Positions 1-7,645 of a DNA stretch of 40,106 nt are shown in pieces. The position numbers and the translations under genes are program-made. This stretch comes from Streptomyces aureus (lineage in GTDB: Bacteria; Actinomycetota; Actinomycetes; Streptomycetales; Streptomycetaceae), in NCBI RefSeq assembly GCF_001418135.1, contig NZ_LIPQ01000067.1:1-40106 (forward strand), written 5' to 3'. Within the stretch, counting starts at the first letter, position 1; each line of letters opens with the position of its first letter. The notes beneath the pieces were generated by a model. It did no database searches. It was given only the letters and a program-made list of their open reading frames with translations, and was not told the DNA's origin.

Positions 1-764
1 CCCACCTCGCCCTCGCCGCCGGGCACCTGCTCACCGCCAACTACACCTCCGGCAGCGTCACCGCCCTGCCCCTGGCCGAGGACGGCACCGCCCGCCCCGC
101 CACGACCGTCCTCCGGCACGAGGGCAGCGGACCCGTCACCGCGCGGCAGGCCGGCCCGCACGCCCACCAGGTGCTGCCCGACCCCAGCGGCCGCTGGATC
201 GTCAGCGTGGACCTCGGCACCGACTCCGTACGGATCTGCGCCCTGGACCCCGGCACCGGGGCACTCACGCTCCACGGCGAGACCGCGCTGCGCCCCGGCA
301 CCGGACCGCGCCATCTCGCCTTCCACCCGGCCGGCACGCACGCCTACGTCCTGAACGAGCTGGAACCCACCCTCACCGTCTGCCGCTGGGACGCCGGCGC
401 CGGTGTCCTCGAACCGCTCGGCGAGACCCCCGTCGTCCCCGAGGGCGCCCCCGGCCCCAGCTACCCCTCCGAGGTCGTCGTCGCCCCCGACGGGCGTTTC
501 CTCTGGGCCGCCGTGCGCGGCGACGACACCCTCGCCGTGCTCGCCCTCGACCCCGACGGGGCCAAGGCCACCCTGGTCGCCACCGTGCCCTGCGGCGGCA
601 CCTGGCCCCGCGACCTGACCCGCGCCCCGTCCGGCCGTCACCTGTACGCCGCCAACGAGCGCTCCGGCGACGTCACCTGGTTCGACATCGACCCCGAGAC
701 CGGGATTCCCGCGCGCGCGGGCTCCATCGCGGCCCCCGCCGCCTCCTGCGTCGTCTTCGGCTGA
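1..764 (+). CDS. Lactonase family (YbhE/Pgl-type) beta-propeller protein, 5' end outside window
   Basis: The reading frame is open from base 3 and gives 253 residues before the stop; the start lies upstream of the window. The visible part consists of repeated propeller blades with the pattern 'PDPSGRWIVSVDLG', 'FHPAGTHAYVLNE', 'APDGRFLWAAVRG' and 'APSGRHLYAANE', each followed by a strand in which a value is compared (Leu/Val-rich). This is the signature of the seven-bladed lactonase/6-phosphogluconolactonase family (cytoplasmic, hydrolysing sugar lactones). It ends with 'AASCVVFG', as these proteins usually do. Family is clear; the true substrate cannot be told from sequence. It ends against a perfect bidirectional terminator shared with the convergent CbiX-like gene. 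Confidence 0.85.
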   Translation, partial: HLALAAGHLLTANYTSGSVTALPLAEDGTARPATTVLRHEGSGPVTARQAGPHAHQVLPDPSGRWIVSVDLGTDSVRICALDPGTGALTLHGETALRPGTGPRHLAFHPAGTHAYVLNELEPTLTVCRWDAGAGVLEPLGETPVVPEGAPGPSYPSEVVVAPDGRFLWAAVRGDDTLAVLALDPDGAKATLVATVPCGGTWPRDLTRAPSGRHLYAANERSGDVTWFDIDPETGIPARAGSIAAPAASCVVFG

Positions 765-808
765 GGGCGCGGCCGTAGCCTGCCCGCTCCGCGAGACCGC
801 ACGTCGAG

Positions 809-854
809 ACGTCGAAGGGCCCGCACCGGACATCCGGTGCGGGCCCTTCGACGT
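809..854. terminator. Perfect 22-bp-arm bidirectional terminator
   Basis: Left arm 809-830 and right arm 833-854 are exact reverse complements (22 of 22), separated by only CA. It sits between two convergent genes that end at 764 and 875, so it can stop transcription from both sides. There is no T tract, which is usual for high-GC actinobacterial terminators. The short sequence ACGTCGA just before the left arm (801-807) partly duplicates its start. Confidence 0.85.
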
Positions 855-874
855 ACGGGCGGGGTGGCGTGGCC

Positions 875-1798
875 TCAGAGCGAGGGCACGCCCTGCGGCT
901 GCTGCGGCGGGATGCCGAGCGCGGCCGTGTACTGCGAGAGCACGAGCTTGCCGATCGCCGGGTAGGCCCCCAGCGGCTCGGCGGCGGCGCAGCCGGCCTC
1001 CTTCGAGGCCTCGTCGAGCAGACCGTCGGCCAGCTCCGGGCCGATCAGGTACGGGGCGAGCGCGAGCTGCTCCGAACCGGAACCGCGCAGCTGCTCGGCG
1101 ACGGAGGCGATCGAACCCTCCTGGTCGAGCGCGGCGGCGATCACGGGCACGGCGAGGCGCGCGGCCAGCAGCATGCCGGTGATCCCCGCGGCCTGCACCG
1201 CCTCCTCGCCGCCGACCGTGGCGAGGATGATGCCGTCGGCGGCCGTCGCGACCGTGAACAGCCGGGCGCGGTCGGCGCGGGCCAGGCCCGCCTCGGAGAG
1301 ACGCACGTGCAGCGCCTCGGCGAGCAGCGGGTGCGGGCCGAGGACATCGGTGAGCTCGGCGGTGTTGCCGGCGTCCATGACGGCCTGGCGGACCTGGCGC
1401 GTCTGGGCGCTGTCCGGACCGGCGAGCAGCGGCACGACGACCGAGGCGGGACCGGTGGGGGCGCTGACCTCGCGGCCGGCGGCCACGGCCAGCTCGTACC
1501 GCTCGGCGCGCAGCGTGGCGGCGGCCGCGAGCACGGTCGCGAGCGAGGGGTACTCGCTGTCGTCGCCCTCGACGAAGCCGATCAGGGCGTCGAGGCCGGG
1601 CAGCTCGGAACGGGCGATGCTCACGACCTCTTCGGCCAGCGAGCGTATGGCGGCGGACGGCACGCCGGGCACAGCGAGAACCAGTGCGGGAGCGCCCTCG
1701 GGCGCCGCCGCGGGTTCGGGGCGACGGTGCCGCCCGGACTGACGGGGTCGAGGCATTCGTACAGGCAGGCCGGAAGCAGGCCCATTGGGGGAGCTCAT
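875..1798 (-). CDS. CbiX/sirohydrochlorin-chelatase-like protein lacking the usual metal-site histidines
   Basis: 307 residues, with the two-lobed CbiX fold layout: a first beta strand 'APALVLAVPG' (about residues 35-44), 'LAEEVVSIARSELPG', a central 'SVVVPLLAGP', and 'DVLGPHPLLAEAL' (about 151-163). True sirohydrochlorin chelatases carry His in 'HGSR' after strand 1 and in 'GxH' after the central 'PLLL' strand; here these positions read 'VPGVPS' and 'GPDSAQ', so the catalytic histidines are not visible. The family assignment is good, the chelatase activity (metal insertion into sirohydrochlorin for sirohaem) is doubtful. Start: ATG at 1798 (MSSPNG) chosen; an in-frame ATG at 1852 has an AGAAGG 4 bases upstream and would add 18 residues. 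No nitrite or sulphite reductase gene is adjacent. Confidence 0.75.
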   Translation of the reverse strand: MSSPNGPASGLPVRMPRPRQSGRHRRPEPAAAPEGAPALVLAVPGVPSAAIRSLAEEVVSIARSELPGLDALIGFVEGDDSEYPSLATVLAAAATLRAERYELAVAAGREVSAPTGPASVVVPLLAGPDSAQTRQVRQAVMDAGNTAELTDVLGPHPLLAEALHVRLSEAGLARADRARLFTVATAADGIILATVGGEEAVQAAGITGMLLAARLAVPVIAAALDQEGSIASVAEQLRGSGSEQLALAPYLIGPELADGLLDEASKEAGCAAAEPLGAYPAIGKLVLSQYTAALGIPPQQPQGVPSL

Positions 1799-1920
1799 GG
1801 CGCCGCATGCTACTGGTTTCGCCCGGGGCGGCGTCGGCTGAGGTACGATCATGCGCCTTCTGCCCCTCTATGTCCCCCCGGTGGCGCGTCCGGAATGCGG
1901 TCCCCGCTCTCCTCGCGGGT

Positions 1921-2970
1921 CTATGCACCGCCTCCCACCTGGGCCGATGAGGTGGCCCGCGGAGCGTCCTCGCCGAACAGGCGCAGCAGTGCGGGGTCCT
2001 CGGGCAGCCGCAGCGTGCCGGTGGCGAGCGCCGCCGCGAGCGCGACGGCCCCGGACAGCGGATCCCCCGCGGGGTCCACCGTCCTCGCTTGGGGTACGAG
2101 CTCCCCGAGCGCCGCGCGCAGCGGTACGACCAGGGGGTCGCCCATCTTGAACAGGCCGCCCGTCAGCGCCACCGACGCCCCCGGCCCGTCCGGGCACGCC
2201 GCCTCGGCGGCCTCGGCGATGTGCCGGGCCGCCCGCGCCAGGATGTCCGCCGCCACCGGGTCCTCGGCGGCGCACAGTGCCACCTCGGGGGCGAAGGAGG
2301 CGAGCACCGCGGGCCGGTCGGTACGGGGGTAGAGCGCGCCCGGCAGGCCGGCCGCCGGCCCGAAGAGCTTCTCCGCCCGGGCCAGGAGCGCCGCCGAACC
2401 GCCGCGCCGCCCGTCGTGCGCGCGCATCGCCGCCTCCAGGCCGGCCCGGCCGATCCAGGCGCCGCTGCCGCAGTCGCCGAGGAGGTGGCCCCAGCCGTCG
2501 GCCCGCCGCCAGGACGTCAGATCCGTGCCGAGCGCGATCATCCCCGTACCGCCGGCGACGACGGCCCCCGGCCGCTGCCCGAGCGCACCGGCGTACGCGG
2601 TGACGGCGTCGGCCGCCAGCGCGAGCCGCCGTACGCCCCAGGCCTCGGCGAAGGCGCCCGGCAGCTCGGCCCGCAGTTCGTCCCCGAGGGTCGCCATCCC
2701 GGCGGCGCCCACGGCCAGGGCGACGACAGGCCGCGTGCCATGAGGCTCCGTCAGGGACCGGACGGCCGGCAGGACCTGGTCGAGGAAGTGCCCGGCGGAG
2801 ATGCCGCCGGGGCCGGTCCGCACCGGTTCGCGCGACGTGCGGGTGCCGAGCACGGCGCCGCCCGCCGCCTCGGCCAGCGCGACCCGGAGTCCCGACCCCC
2901 CGGAGTCGACACCGACGACCAGCGCGCCGGAAGGGTCGTTCACGGGAGCCACGGAGACGACAGAGGTCAC
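1921..2970 (-). CDS. N-acetylglucosamine kinase-like BadF/BadG/BcrA/BcrD ATPase
   Basis: 349 residues. The ASKHA phosphate-1 loop 'VDSGGSGLRVAL' lies at residues 21-32 and the adenosine/phosphate-2 region 'GGTGMIALG' with 'GWGHLLGDCGSGAWIG' near the middle, followed by 'VALTGGLFKMGDPL' (adenosine motif) towards the end. This is the standard architecture of cytoplasmic GlcNAc kinases and related sugar kinases of the BadF/BadG family. Start GTG at 2970 is preferred because GAGGA lies about nine bases upstream; a TTG at 2988 is in frame but without a ribosome site. No N-acetylglucosamine transporter or deacetylase is beside it, so the substrate is inferred from family only. The next gene, ung, is divergent. 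Confidence 0.85.
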   Translation of the reverse strand: MTSVVSVAPVNDPSGALVVGVDSGGSGLRVALAEAAGGAVLGTRTSREPVRTGPGGISAGHFLDQVLPAVRSLTEPHGTRPVVALAVGAAGMATLGDELRAELPGAFAEAWGVRRLALAADAVTAYAGALGQRPGAVVAGGTGMIALGTDLTSWRRADGWGHLLGDCGSGAWIGRAGLEAAMRAHDGRRGGSAALLARAEKLFGPAAGLPGALYPRTDRPAVLASFAPEVALCAAEDPVAADILARAARHIAEAAEAACPDGPGASVALTGGLFKMGDPLVVPLRAALGELVPQARTVDPAGDPLSGAVALAAALATGTLRLPEDPALLRLFGEDAPRATSSAQVGGGA

Positions 2971-3080
2971 GGTGCACCGTCCTCGCAACGAGTGGGCCGG
3001 GGGAGTGGGCGGAGTCTAGGTGGTGACCAAGGACGGCGCCCGCACCGGGGTGTCAGGGTAGGCCGGTAGAGTGACGGACC

Positions 3081-3758
3081 GTGACAGCGCGACCTTTGAA
3101 GGAACTGGTGGAGCCCGGCTGGGCGGAGGCTCTGCGCCCCGTGGCAGGCCGCGTGGCGGAGATGGGTGACTTCCTGCGGGCGGAGATCGCCGCGGGCCGG
3201 ACCTACCTGCCGGCCGGACAGCACGTACTGCGGGCCTTCCAGCAGCCCTTCGACGACGTGCGGGTCCTGATCGTGGGTCAGGACCCCTATCCGACACCGG
3301 GAATGGCGATCGGGCTCAGCTTCGCGGTCGCGCCCGAGGTCCGTCAGCTGCCGGGCAGCCTGGAGAACATCTTCCGGGAGCTGCACACCGACCTCGGGAT
3401 GCCCCGGCCGTCGAACGGCGACCTGACCCCCTGGACCCGGCAGGGCGTCCTCCTCCTCAACAGGGCGCTGACCACCGCCCCGCGCAAGCCGGCCGCCCAC
3501 CGCGGCAAGGGCTGGGAGGAGGTGACCGAGCAGGCGATCCGCGCGCTCGCCGCCCGGGGCAAGCCCCTGGTGTCGATCCTGTGGGGCCGCGACGCGCGCA
3601 ACGCCCGCCCGCTCCTGGGTGATCTGCCGGCGATCGAGTCCGCGCACCCGTCCCCGATGTCGGCGGACCGCGGCTTCTTCGGCTCCCGTCCCTTCAGCCG
3701 CGCGAACGAACTCCTCCTGGAGCAGGGCGCCCAGCCGGTGGACTGGCGCCTGCCCTGA
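3081..3758 (+). CDS. ung: Uracil-DNA glycosylase, family 1
   Basis: 225 residues, full length for the family. Removes uracil from DNA as the first step of base-excision repair in the cytoplasm. The water-activating loop 'GQDPYPTPG' is at residues 66-74 with catalytic Asp68; 'LLLNRALTT' (uracil-contact Asn) and 'SILWG' are in the middle; the DNA-intercalation loop '[13 protein letters not shown]' starts at His189. The GTG start at 3081 follows a -10-like TAGAGT (3067-3072) by eight bases and lacks a ribosome site, so the mRNA is probably leaderless or nearly so. Ends before a short hairpin terminator. Confidence 0.97.
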   Translation: MTARPLKELVEPGWAEALRPVAGRVAEMGDFLRAEIAAGRTYLPAGQHVLRAFQQPFDDVRVLIVGQDPYPTPGMAIGLSFAVAPEVRQLPGSLENIFRELHTDLGMPRPSNGDLTPWTRQGVLLLNRALTTAPRKPAAHRGKGWEEVTEQAIRALAARGKPLVSILWGRDARNARPLLGDLPAIESAHPSPMSADRGFFGSRPFSRANELLLEQGAQPVDWRLP

Positions 3759-3766
3759 TCCACCGT

Positions 3767-3792
3767 CGGCCTCCTTCGTGCGGAGGAGGCCG
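3767..3792. terminator. Hairpin terminator after ung
   Basis: CGGCCTCC (3767-3774) pairs with GGAGGCCG (3785-3792) over a ten-base loop, nine bases after the ung stop codon. Confidence 0.65.
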
Positions 3793-3826
3793 CGGGAGCA
3801 CTCCGGCTCGGACGCGCCGCGCCCGG

Positions 3827-3931
3827 CCCGGCTCGGAACCGTAACGGCTCGCCACCGGCCCGGCTCGGAACCGTAACGGCCCGCAACCGCCCCGGCTCGG
3901 AACCGCAACGGCTCGCAACCGCCCGGCTCAG
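3827..3931. repeat. Tandem repeat, three 31-32-bp units plus a partial fourth
   Basis: Units start at 3827, 3859 and 3891 with the core CCCGGCTCGGAACCGTAACG, differing at a few bases; a truncated fourth copy (CCCGGCTCAG, 3922-3931) contains the stop codon of the leftward propeller gene. It fills the junction between two convergent genes. Confidence 0.9.
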
Positions 3932-5010
3932 ATCGCGGCCGCGCGCACGCACAGCACGTCCGGCAGGTGTTCGGCGAGGAGTTGCCAGCTGTCGCCGTCG
4001 TCGGCGCTCCCGTACACCTCGCCGTTGCGGTTGCCGAAGTACACGCCCGCCGGGTCCGCGTCGTCCGTGCACAGCGCGTCCCGGAGCACCGTGCCGTAGT
4101 GGTCGCCCTCGGGCAGGCCCCGGCTCAGCGGCTCCCAGGTGGCTCCGGCGTCGGTCGTACGGTAGACCCGGCACCGGCGGCCGGCCGGGACCCGGTCGGA
4201 GTCCGCGGTGATGGGGAAGACATAGGCGGTGTCCGGGCGGTGCGGGTGCGCGGCGACCGCGAAGCCGAAGTCGGACGGCAGGCCGGAGCCGATGTCCGTC
4301 CAGCTGGCGCCCGCGTCGTCGCTGCGGAAGACGCCCCAGTGGTTCTGGAGGTAGAGCCGGTCGAGATCGCCCGCGTCCTGGGCGATCTTGTGGACGCACT
4401 GTCCGAAGACCGGGTGCGGATCCGGCAGGAACACCGCCGACACGCCCTTGTTGGAGGGCTCCCAGGCCGCCCCGCCGTCCTGCGAGCGGAACACGCCGGC
4501 GGTGGACACGGCGACGGTGACGGCCGCCGGGTCGCGCCGGTCGGTCACCACGGTGTGCACGGCCTCGCCGCCGCCGCCCGGAACCCACTGGGCGCGGGTC
4601 GGGTGCTCCCACAGCGGGCGCACGAGCTCGAAGGACTCCCCGCCGTCCCCGGACCGGAAGAGCGCGGCCGGCTCCGTCCCCGCGTACACGACGCCGGGGG
4701 AGTGCTCGGGTGCCGGGTGCAGCTGCCAGACGCGCTCCAGGGAGGCGCCGGTGTCCTCGGGGAACTTGACGGCCGGCCGCGCCGGTTCGGTCCAGGTCCT
4801 GCCGAGGTCGTCGGAGTGGAAGACGGACGGCCCCCAGTGGGCGCTGTCCCCGCCCACGAGCAGCCGCGGGGTCGGCCCGCGGGTGTCGATGGCGACCGAG
4901 TAGACCGCCTGCGCGGGGAAGGCCGGATCGTCGAACTCCCATCGGCCGTCGTGCCTGCGGCCGATGAAGAGCCCCTTGCGGGTGCCTACGGTGAGGAGAA
5001 CGTCGGGCAT
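3928..5010 (-). CDS. Asp-box (BNR/sialidase-like) beta-propeller protein
   Basis: 360 residues made almost wholly of propeller blades. Six Asp boxes (S/T-x-D-x-G-x-x-W/F) are readable in order: 'SDDLGRTW', 'SGDGGESF', 'SQDGGAAW', 'SDDAGASW', 'TTDAGATW' and 'SADDGDSW'. No signal peptide is present, so it is probably cytoplasmic. Sialidases need an arginine triad and a Tyr/Glu pair outside the Asp boxes; these are not obvious, so the common database name exo-alpha-sialidase should be taken as fold only, and the function is unknown. Start ATG at 5010 has GGAGG seven to eight bases upstream; an in-frame ATG at 5109 is unlikely. It lies downstream of, and in the same direction as, the OYE gene with a 143-bp gap. 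Confidence 0.8.
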   Translation of the reverse strand: MPDVLLTVGTRKGLFIGRRHDGRWEFDDPAFPAQAVYSVAIDTRGPTPRLLVGGDSAHWGPSVFHSDDLGRTWTEPARPAVKFPEDTGASLERVWQLHPAPEHSPGVVYAGTEPAALFRSGDGGESFELVRPLWEHPTRAQWVPGGGGEAVHTVVTDRRDPAAVTVAVSTAGVFRSQDGGAAWEPSNKGVSAVFLPDPHPVFGQCVHKIAQDAGDLDRLYLQNHWGVFRSDDAGASWTDIGSGLPSDFGFAVAAHPHRPDTAYVFPITADSDRVPAGRRCRVYRTTDAGATWEPLSRGLPEGDHYGTVLRDALCTDDADPAGVYFGNRNGEVYGSADDGDSWQLLAEHLPDVLCVRAAAI

Positions 5011-5029
5011 GGCTGCCAACCTCCAGGAC

Positions 5030-5078
5030 GCCGTTGTCGCGGATACGGGCCAGTCTGCACCCGGCCACTGACAACGGC
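5030..5078. promoter_or_regulatory. Widely spaced 9-bp inverted repeat upstream of the Asp-box gene
   Basis: GCCGTTGTC (5030-5038) and GACAACGGC (5070-5078) are exact reverse complements 31 bases apart, just upstream of the ribosome site of the propeller gene. Could be two half-sites for a looping regulator or chance; no clear -10/-35 was found with it. Confidence 0.35.
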
Positions 5079-5153
5079 TCCCGGACACTCCCGGAGACCC
5101 CCGTGCCACGCCGAACGCCCGTGGTTCAGGGGCCGGCGGTCACCTCGCGGTCC

Positions 5154-6239
5154 TCAGATCGCCCAGGCGTACTGCGGCGGCGCCGCGTGCGTCGACGCGC
5201 CCAGGTCGCGGGCGGCGCGGCGGGCCCAGGAGGCGTCGCGGAGCAGCTCGCGGCCGAGGAGGACCGCGTCGGCCTCGCCGTTGGCGACGATCTTCTCGGC
5301 CTGGTCGCTCTCGGTGATCAGACCGACGGCGGCCACCGGCAGCCCGGTCTCGGCCTTGACGCGGGCCGCGAAGGGCACCTGGTAGCCGGGGCCGACCGGG
5401 ATCTCGGCCGGTCCGCCGTTGCCGCCGCTGGAGACGTCGAGGAGGTCGACGCCGTGCTCGCGGAGGAGCGCGGCGAACCGCACGGTCTCGTCGACCGTCC
5501 AGCCCTCCTCCTCCAGCCAGTCGGTGGCGGAGACGCGGAAGAAGACGGGCAGCTCCTCGGGCCACACGGACCGCACGGCGTCGACGACCTCAAGGGCGAG
5601 CCGGGTCCGGTTCTCGAAGGAACCGCCGTACGCGTCGGTGCGGTGGTTGCTGTGCGGGGAGAGGAACTCCCCGATCAGATAGCCGTGGGCGCCGTGCACC
5701 TCGACGACCTGGAAGCCGGCGTCGAGCGCGCGGCGGGCCGCGTCCGCGAACTGCCCGGTGATCTCCCGGATCCCGTCGACGGTCAGCTCGGTCGGCACCG
5801 GGTGGCCCTCGGCGAACTCGACGGGGCTGGGCGCGACGGGCTGCCAGCCGGGACCGCCCTCGGGGACGGGCCCGCGGCCCTCCCAGGGGCGCTTGGTCGA
5901 GGCCTTGCGTCCTGCGTGCCCGATCTGGATGCCGGGGACGGTGCCGTGGTCCTTGAGGAAGCCGGCGATGCGGCGGAGGGCCTCGGTCTGGGTGTCGTTC
6001 CAGAGGCCGAGGTCCGCCGGGCTGATCCGGCCCTCGGGGGCGACGGCGGTCGCCTCGACCAGGATCAGCCCGGTGCCACCGGTGGCCCGGGAGGCGTAGT
6101 GGGCGAAGTGCCAGTCCGTGGCGACACCCGCGTTCGGTCCGGTCATCTCCGCCGAGTACTGGCACATGGGCGCCATCCAGACCCGGTTGGGGACGGTCAG
6201 CGACCGCAGTGTGTAGGGCTCGAACAGGGCGACGCTCAT
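5154..6239 (-). CDS. NADH:flavin oxidoreductase, YqjM-type Old Yellow Enzyme
   Basis: 361 residues, a single TIM-barrel flavoprotein. It begins 'LFEPYTLRSLTVPNRVWMAP' and has Cys at residue 26 in 'MCQYSA', the hallmark of the YqjM/thermophilic-like subclass, whose Cys tunes the FMN potential. 'IQIGHAGRKAST' is near residue 104 and the substrate-binding His pair is in 'VHGAHGYLIGEFLSPHSN' followed by 'RTDAYGGSFENR'. It reduces activated C=C bonds of enals, enones or nitro compounds with NAD(P)H in the cytoplasm. The ATG is preceded by GGAG at proper distance. It is divergent from an ArsR-type regulator with overlapping promoters and a palindromic operator, so it is likely repressed by that regulator. 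Confidence 0.92.
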   Translation of the reverse strand: MSVALFEPYTLRSLTVPNRVWMAPMCQYSAEMTGPNAGVATDWHFAHYASRATGGTGLILVEATAVAPEGRISPADLGLWNDTQTEALRRIAGFLKDHGTVPGIQIGHAGRKASTKRPWEGRGPVPEGGPGWQPVAPSPVEFAEGHPVPTELTVDGIREITGQFADAARRALDAGFQVVEVHGAHGYLIGEFLSPHSNHRTDAYGGSFENRTRLALEVVDAVRSVWPEELPVFFRVSATDWLEEEGWTVDETVRFAALLREHGVDLLDVSSGGNGGPAEIPVGPGYQVPFAARVKAETGLPVAAVGLITESDQAEKIVANGEADAVLLGRELLRDASWARRAARDLGASTHAAPPQYAWAI

Positions 6240-6273
6240 GACGGACTCCGTTTCGGGATGCCTCGAAGGACGC

Positions 6274-6330
6274 TAGTACGGTAACCATCGTAGTACGGCA
6301 CCTGTCAAACTACGAGAGTTCTCGTACAAT
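6274..6330. promoter_or_regulatory. Divergent overlapping promoters and operator for OYE and ArsR-type regulator
   Basis: Rightward: CTGTCA (6302-6307), 17-bp spacer, TACAAT (6325-6330). Leftward: TTGACA (complement of 6303-6308), 19-bp spacer, TACCGT (complement of 6278-6283). The two -35 boxes overlap. A palindrome TACGAGA-GT-TCTCGTA (6311-6326) lies between the rightward -35 and -10, and TAGTACGG occurs twice (6274-6281 and 6291-6298) across the leftward promoter. This is the expected layout for autorepression plus control of the OYE gene. Confidence 0.7.
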
Positions 6331-6363
6331 GGCCCGTATCCCGGATGAAGTGGAGCCGCCGCC

Positions 6364-6732
6364 ATGACGACCGCCACCAGCCCCCGCGCCCTCGAACACC
6401 CCACGCGCGACCAGATCCGACTGGAGGCGGTGCTGCACGCTCTCGCGGACCCGGTGCGGCTGCGCATCGTGCGGGACATGGCGCGTGAGCGCGCCGAGCT
6501 GAGCTGCTCGTACTTCGACCTCCCGGTGACCAAGTCCACGACGACGCACCACTTCCGGGTGCTGCGCGAGGGCGGAGTCATCCGGCAGACGTACCGCGGT
6601 ACGGCCAAGCTCAACGCCCTGCGCGAGGACGACCTCGAAGCCCTCTTCCCCGGTCTGCTCGTCACGGTCCTGGCGGCGGCCGACGCCCAGGCCACGCGCG
6701 AGGACGCGGCCGGCGCCCGGGCGGACCGCTGA
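6364..6732 (+). CDS. ArsR-type winged-helix transcriptional regulator
   Basis: 122 residues with a single winged helix: 'LADPVRLRIVRDMA' (about 26-39), recognition helix 'TKSTTTHHFRVLREGGVI' (about 55-72) and wing 'RQTYRGTAKLNALRED'. This is the ArsR layout; the metal-binding Cys pair of ArsR/SmtB (ELCVCDL) is replaced by 'ELSCSYFDL', so it more likely senses an organic ligand or redox change than a metal. Divergent from the OYE gene. GGAG lies about eight bases before the ATG. Its last codons are part of a direct repeat that continues past the stop. Confidence 0.88.
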   Translation: MTTATSPRALEHPTRDQIRLEAVLHALADPVRLRIVRDMARERAELSCSYFDLPVTKSTTTHHFRVLREGGVIRQTYRGTAKLNALREDDLEALFPGLLVTVLAAADAQATREDAAGARADR

Positions 6733-6766
6733 CGCGGCCGGCGCCCGGGCCGCGCGCGAGGACGCG
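6695..6766. repeat. Direct repeats spanning the stop codon of the ArsR-type gene
   Basis: A 20-bp sequence beginning GACGCGGCCGG occurs at 6703-6722 and again at 6731-6750, and CGCGCGAGGACGCG occurs at 6695-6708 and 6753-6766. The stop codon lies between the copies, so part of the coding end has been duplicated into the junction with the convergent DUF305 gene. Confidence 0.85.
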
Positions 6767-6821
6767 ACAGCCTGGACGCCGGTGCGGGTGAGGGTGAGAG
6801 GGGCGGGCCCGTAGCGCCCGC

Positions 6822-7469
6822 TCACAGACCCCGCATCCTCCCGATCTCCGCCGACTGCTGGGCGATCACGTCGTTCGCCATCTCCTCCACGAGGACGTTG
6901 TTGCCCTCGCTGAGCACCTCGGCGGCCATCGTCACCGCCCCCTCGTGGTGCGTGATCATCAGCTTCAGGAACAGTTCGTCGAAGGCCCTGCCCTTCGCGT
7001 TCCTGAGCTCCTTCAGCTGCGCCTCGCTCGCCATGCCCGGCATCGAGTGATGGTCGTGGCCCGCCTGTTCGCGCGCGCCACCGTTGTTTTTCAGCCAACC
7101 TTCCATCGCGCCGATCTCCGGCTTCTGCGCCGCCGCGATCCGTTCGGCGACCCCCTTCACCTGGGCCGAGGCAGCCCGCTGCGGGGCCAGCGCGGTCATG
7201 GTGAGGGCCTGCCGGTGGTGCACGATCATCATCTGCGCGTAGGCGAAGTCGGCGCTGTTCGGGCTCTGGTCCGGCAGCAGCTTCGCGGCTTCCTCGGGGG
7301 ATATCCGCCGGGCCGGTTCGCCGGGCTTGCCCGGCGCGACCACGGTCCCGGTCGAACTCCTGGCCTCCGGTGTGCCCTTGTCGGGCCCCGACTCGCAGGC
7401 GGTCAGGGCGAGTACGGCGACGGCGGACAGGGCCACGGCGACGACGGCACGCTGGCGGCGGATCAACAA
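6822..7469 (-). CDS. DUF305 family lipoprotein
   Basis: 215 residues. A signal peptide (residues 1-24, 'AVVAVALSAVAVLALTA') ends in the lipobox L-T-A-C with Cys25, so it is anchored outside the membrane. DUF305 is a four-helix ferritin-like fold with paired His motifs; here 'QMMIVHHRQALTM' and 'KLMITHHEGAVTMA' are both intact, with a His/Met-rich linker 'HDHHSMPGM' between them and a Met/Gln-rich end. Some family members bind copper, and the His/Met content fits that, but no copper gene is adjacent. Start is a TTG at 7469 with GGAGG five bases upstream. It is divergent from the LVIVD-repeat gene. Confidence 0.88.
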   Translation of the reverse strand: MLIRRQRAVVAVALSAVAVLALTACESGPDKGTPEARSSTGTVVAPGKPGEPARRISPEEAAKLLPDQSPNSADFAYAQMMIVHHRQALTMTALAPQRAASAQVKGVAERIAAAQKPEIGAMEGWLKNNGGAREQAGHDHHSMPGMASEAQLKELRNAKGRAFDELFLKLMITHHEGAVTMAAEVLSEGNNVLVEEMANDVIAQQSAEIGRMRGL

Positions 7470-7567
7470 CGCGACCTCCAGATGTTCTTGCGGGGACAGT
7501 GACCGTTCCTAGCACTTTTCTCGGGGCTACCGATCAAAAACCTTCATTACGTCTGTGTTGCCATCTG

Positions 7568-7628
7568 TTGAGATGTGCACGGCAAGGAAGATACTGCCGG
7601 GGTCCAACACCCGTTCAACGCTGAACGG
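7568..7628 (+). promoter_or_regulatory. Possible promoter and inverted repeat upstream of the LVIVD-repeat gene
   Basis: TTGAGA (7568-7573), 16-bp spacer and GATACT (7590-7595) could be -35/-10. CCGTTCA-ACGC-TGAACGG (7611-7628) is a perfect 7-bp-arm inverted repeat just upstream of the ribosome site GGGAGG. The region 7500-7600 is visibly richer in A/T than its surroundings. Confidence 0.4.
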
Positions 7629-7645
7629 ATACCAGGGAGGACGGA

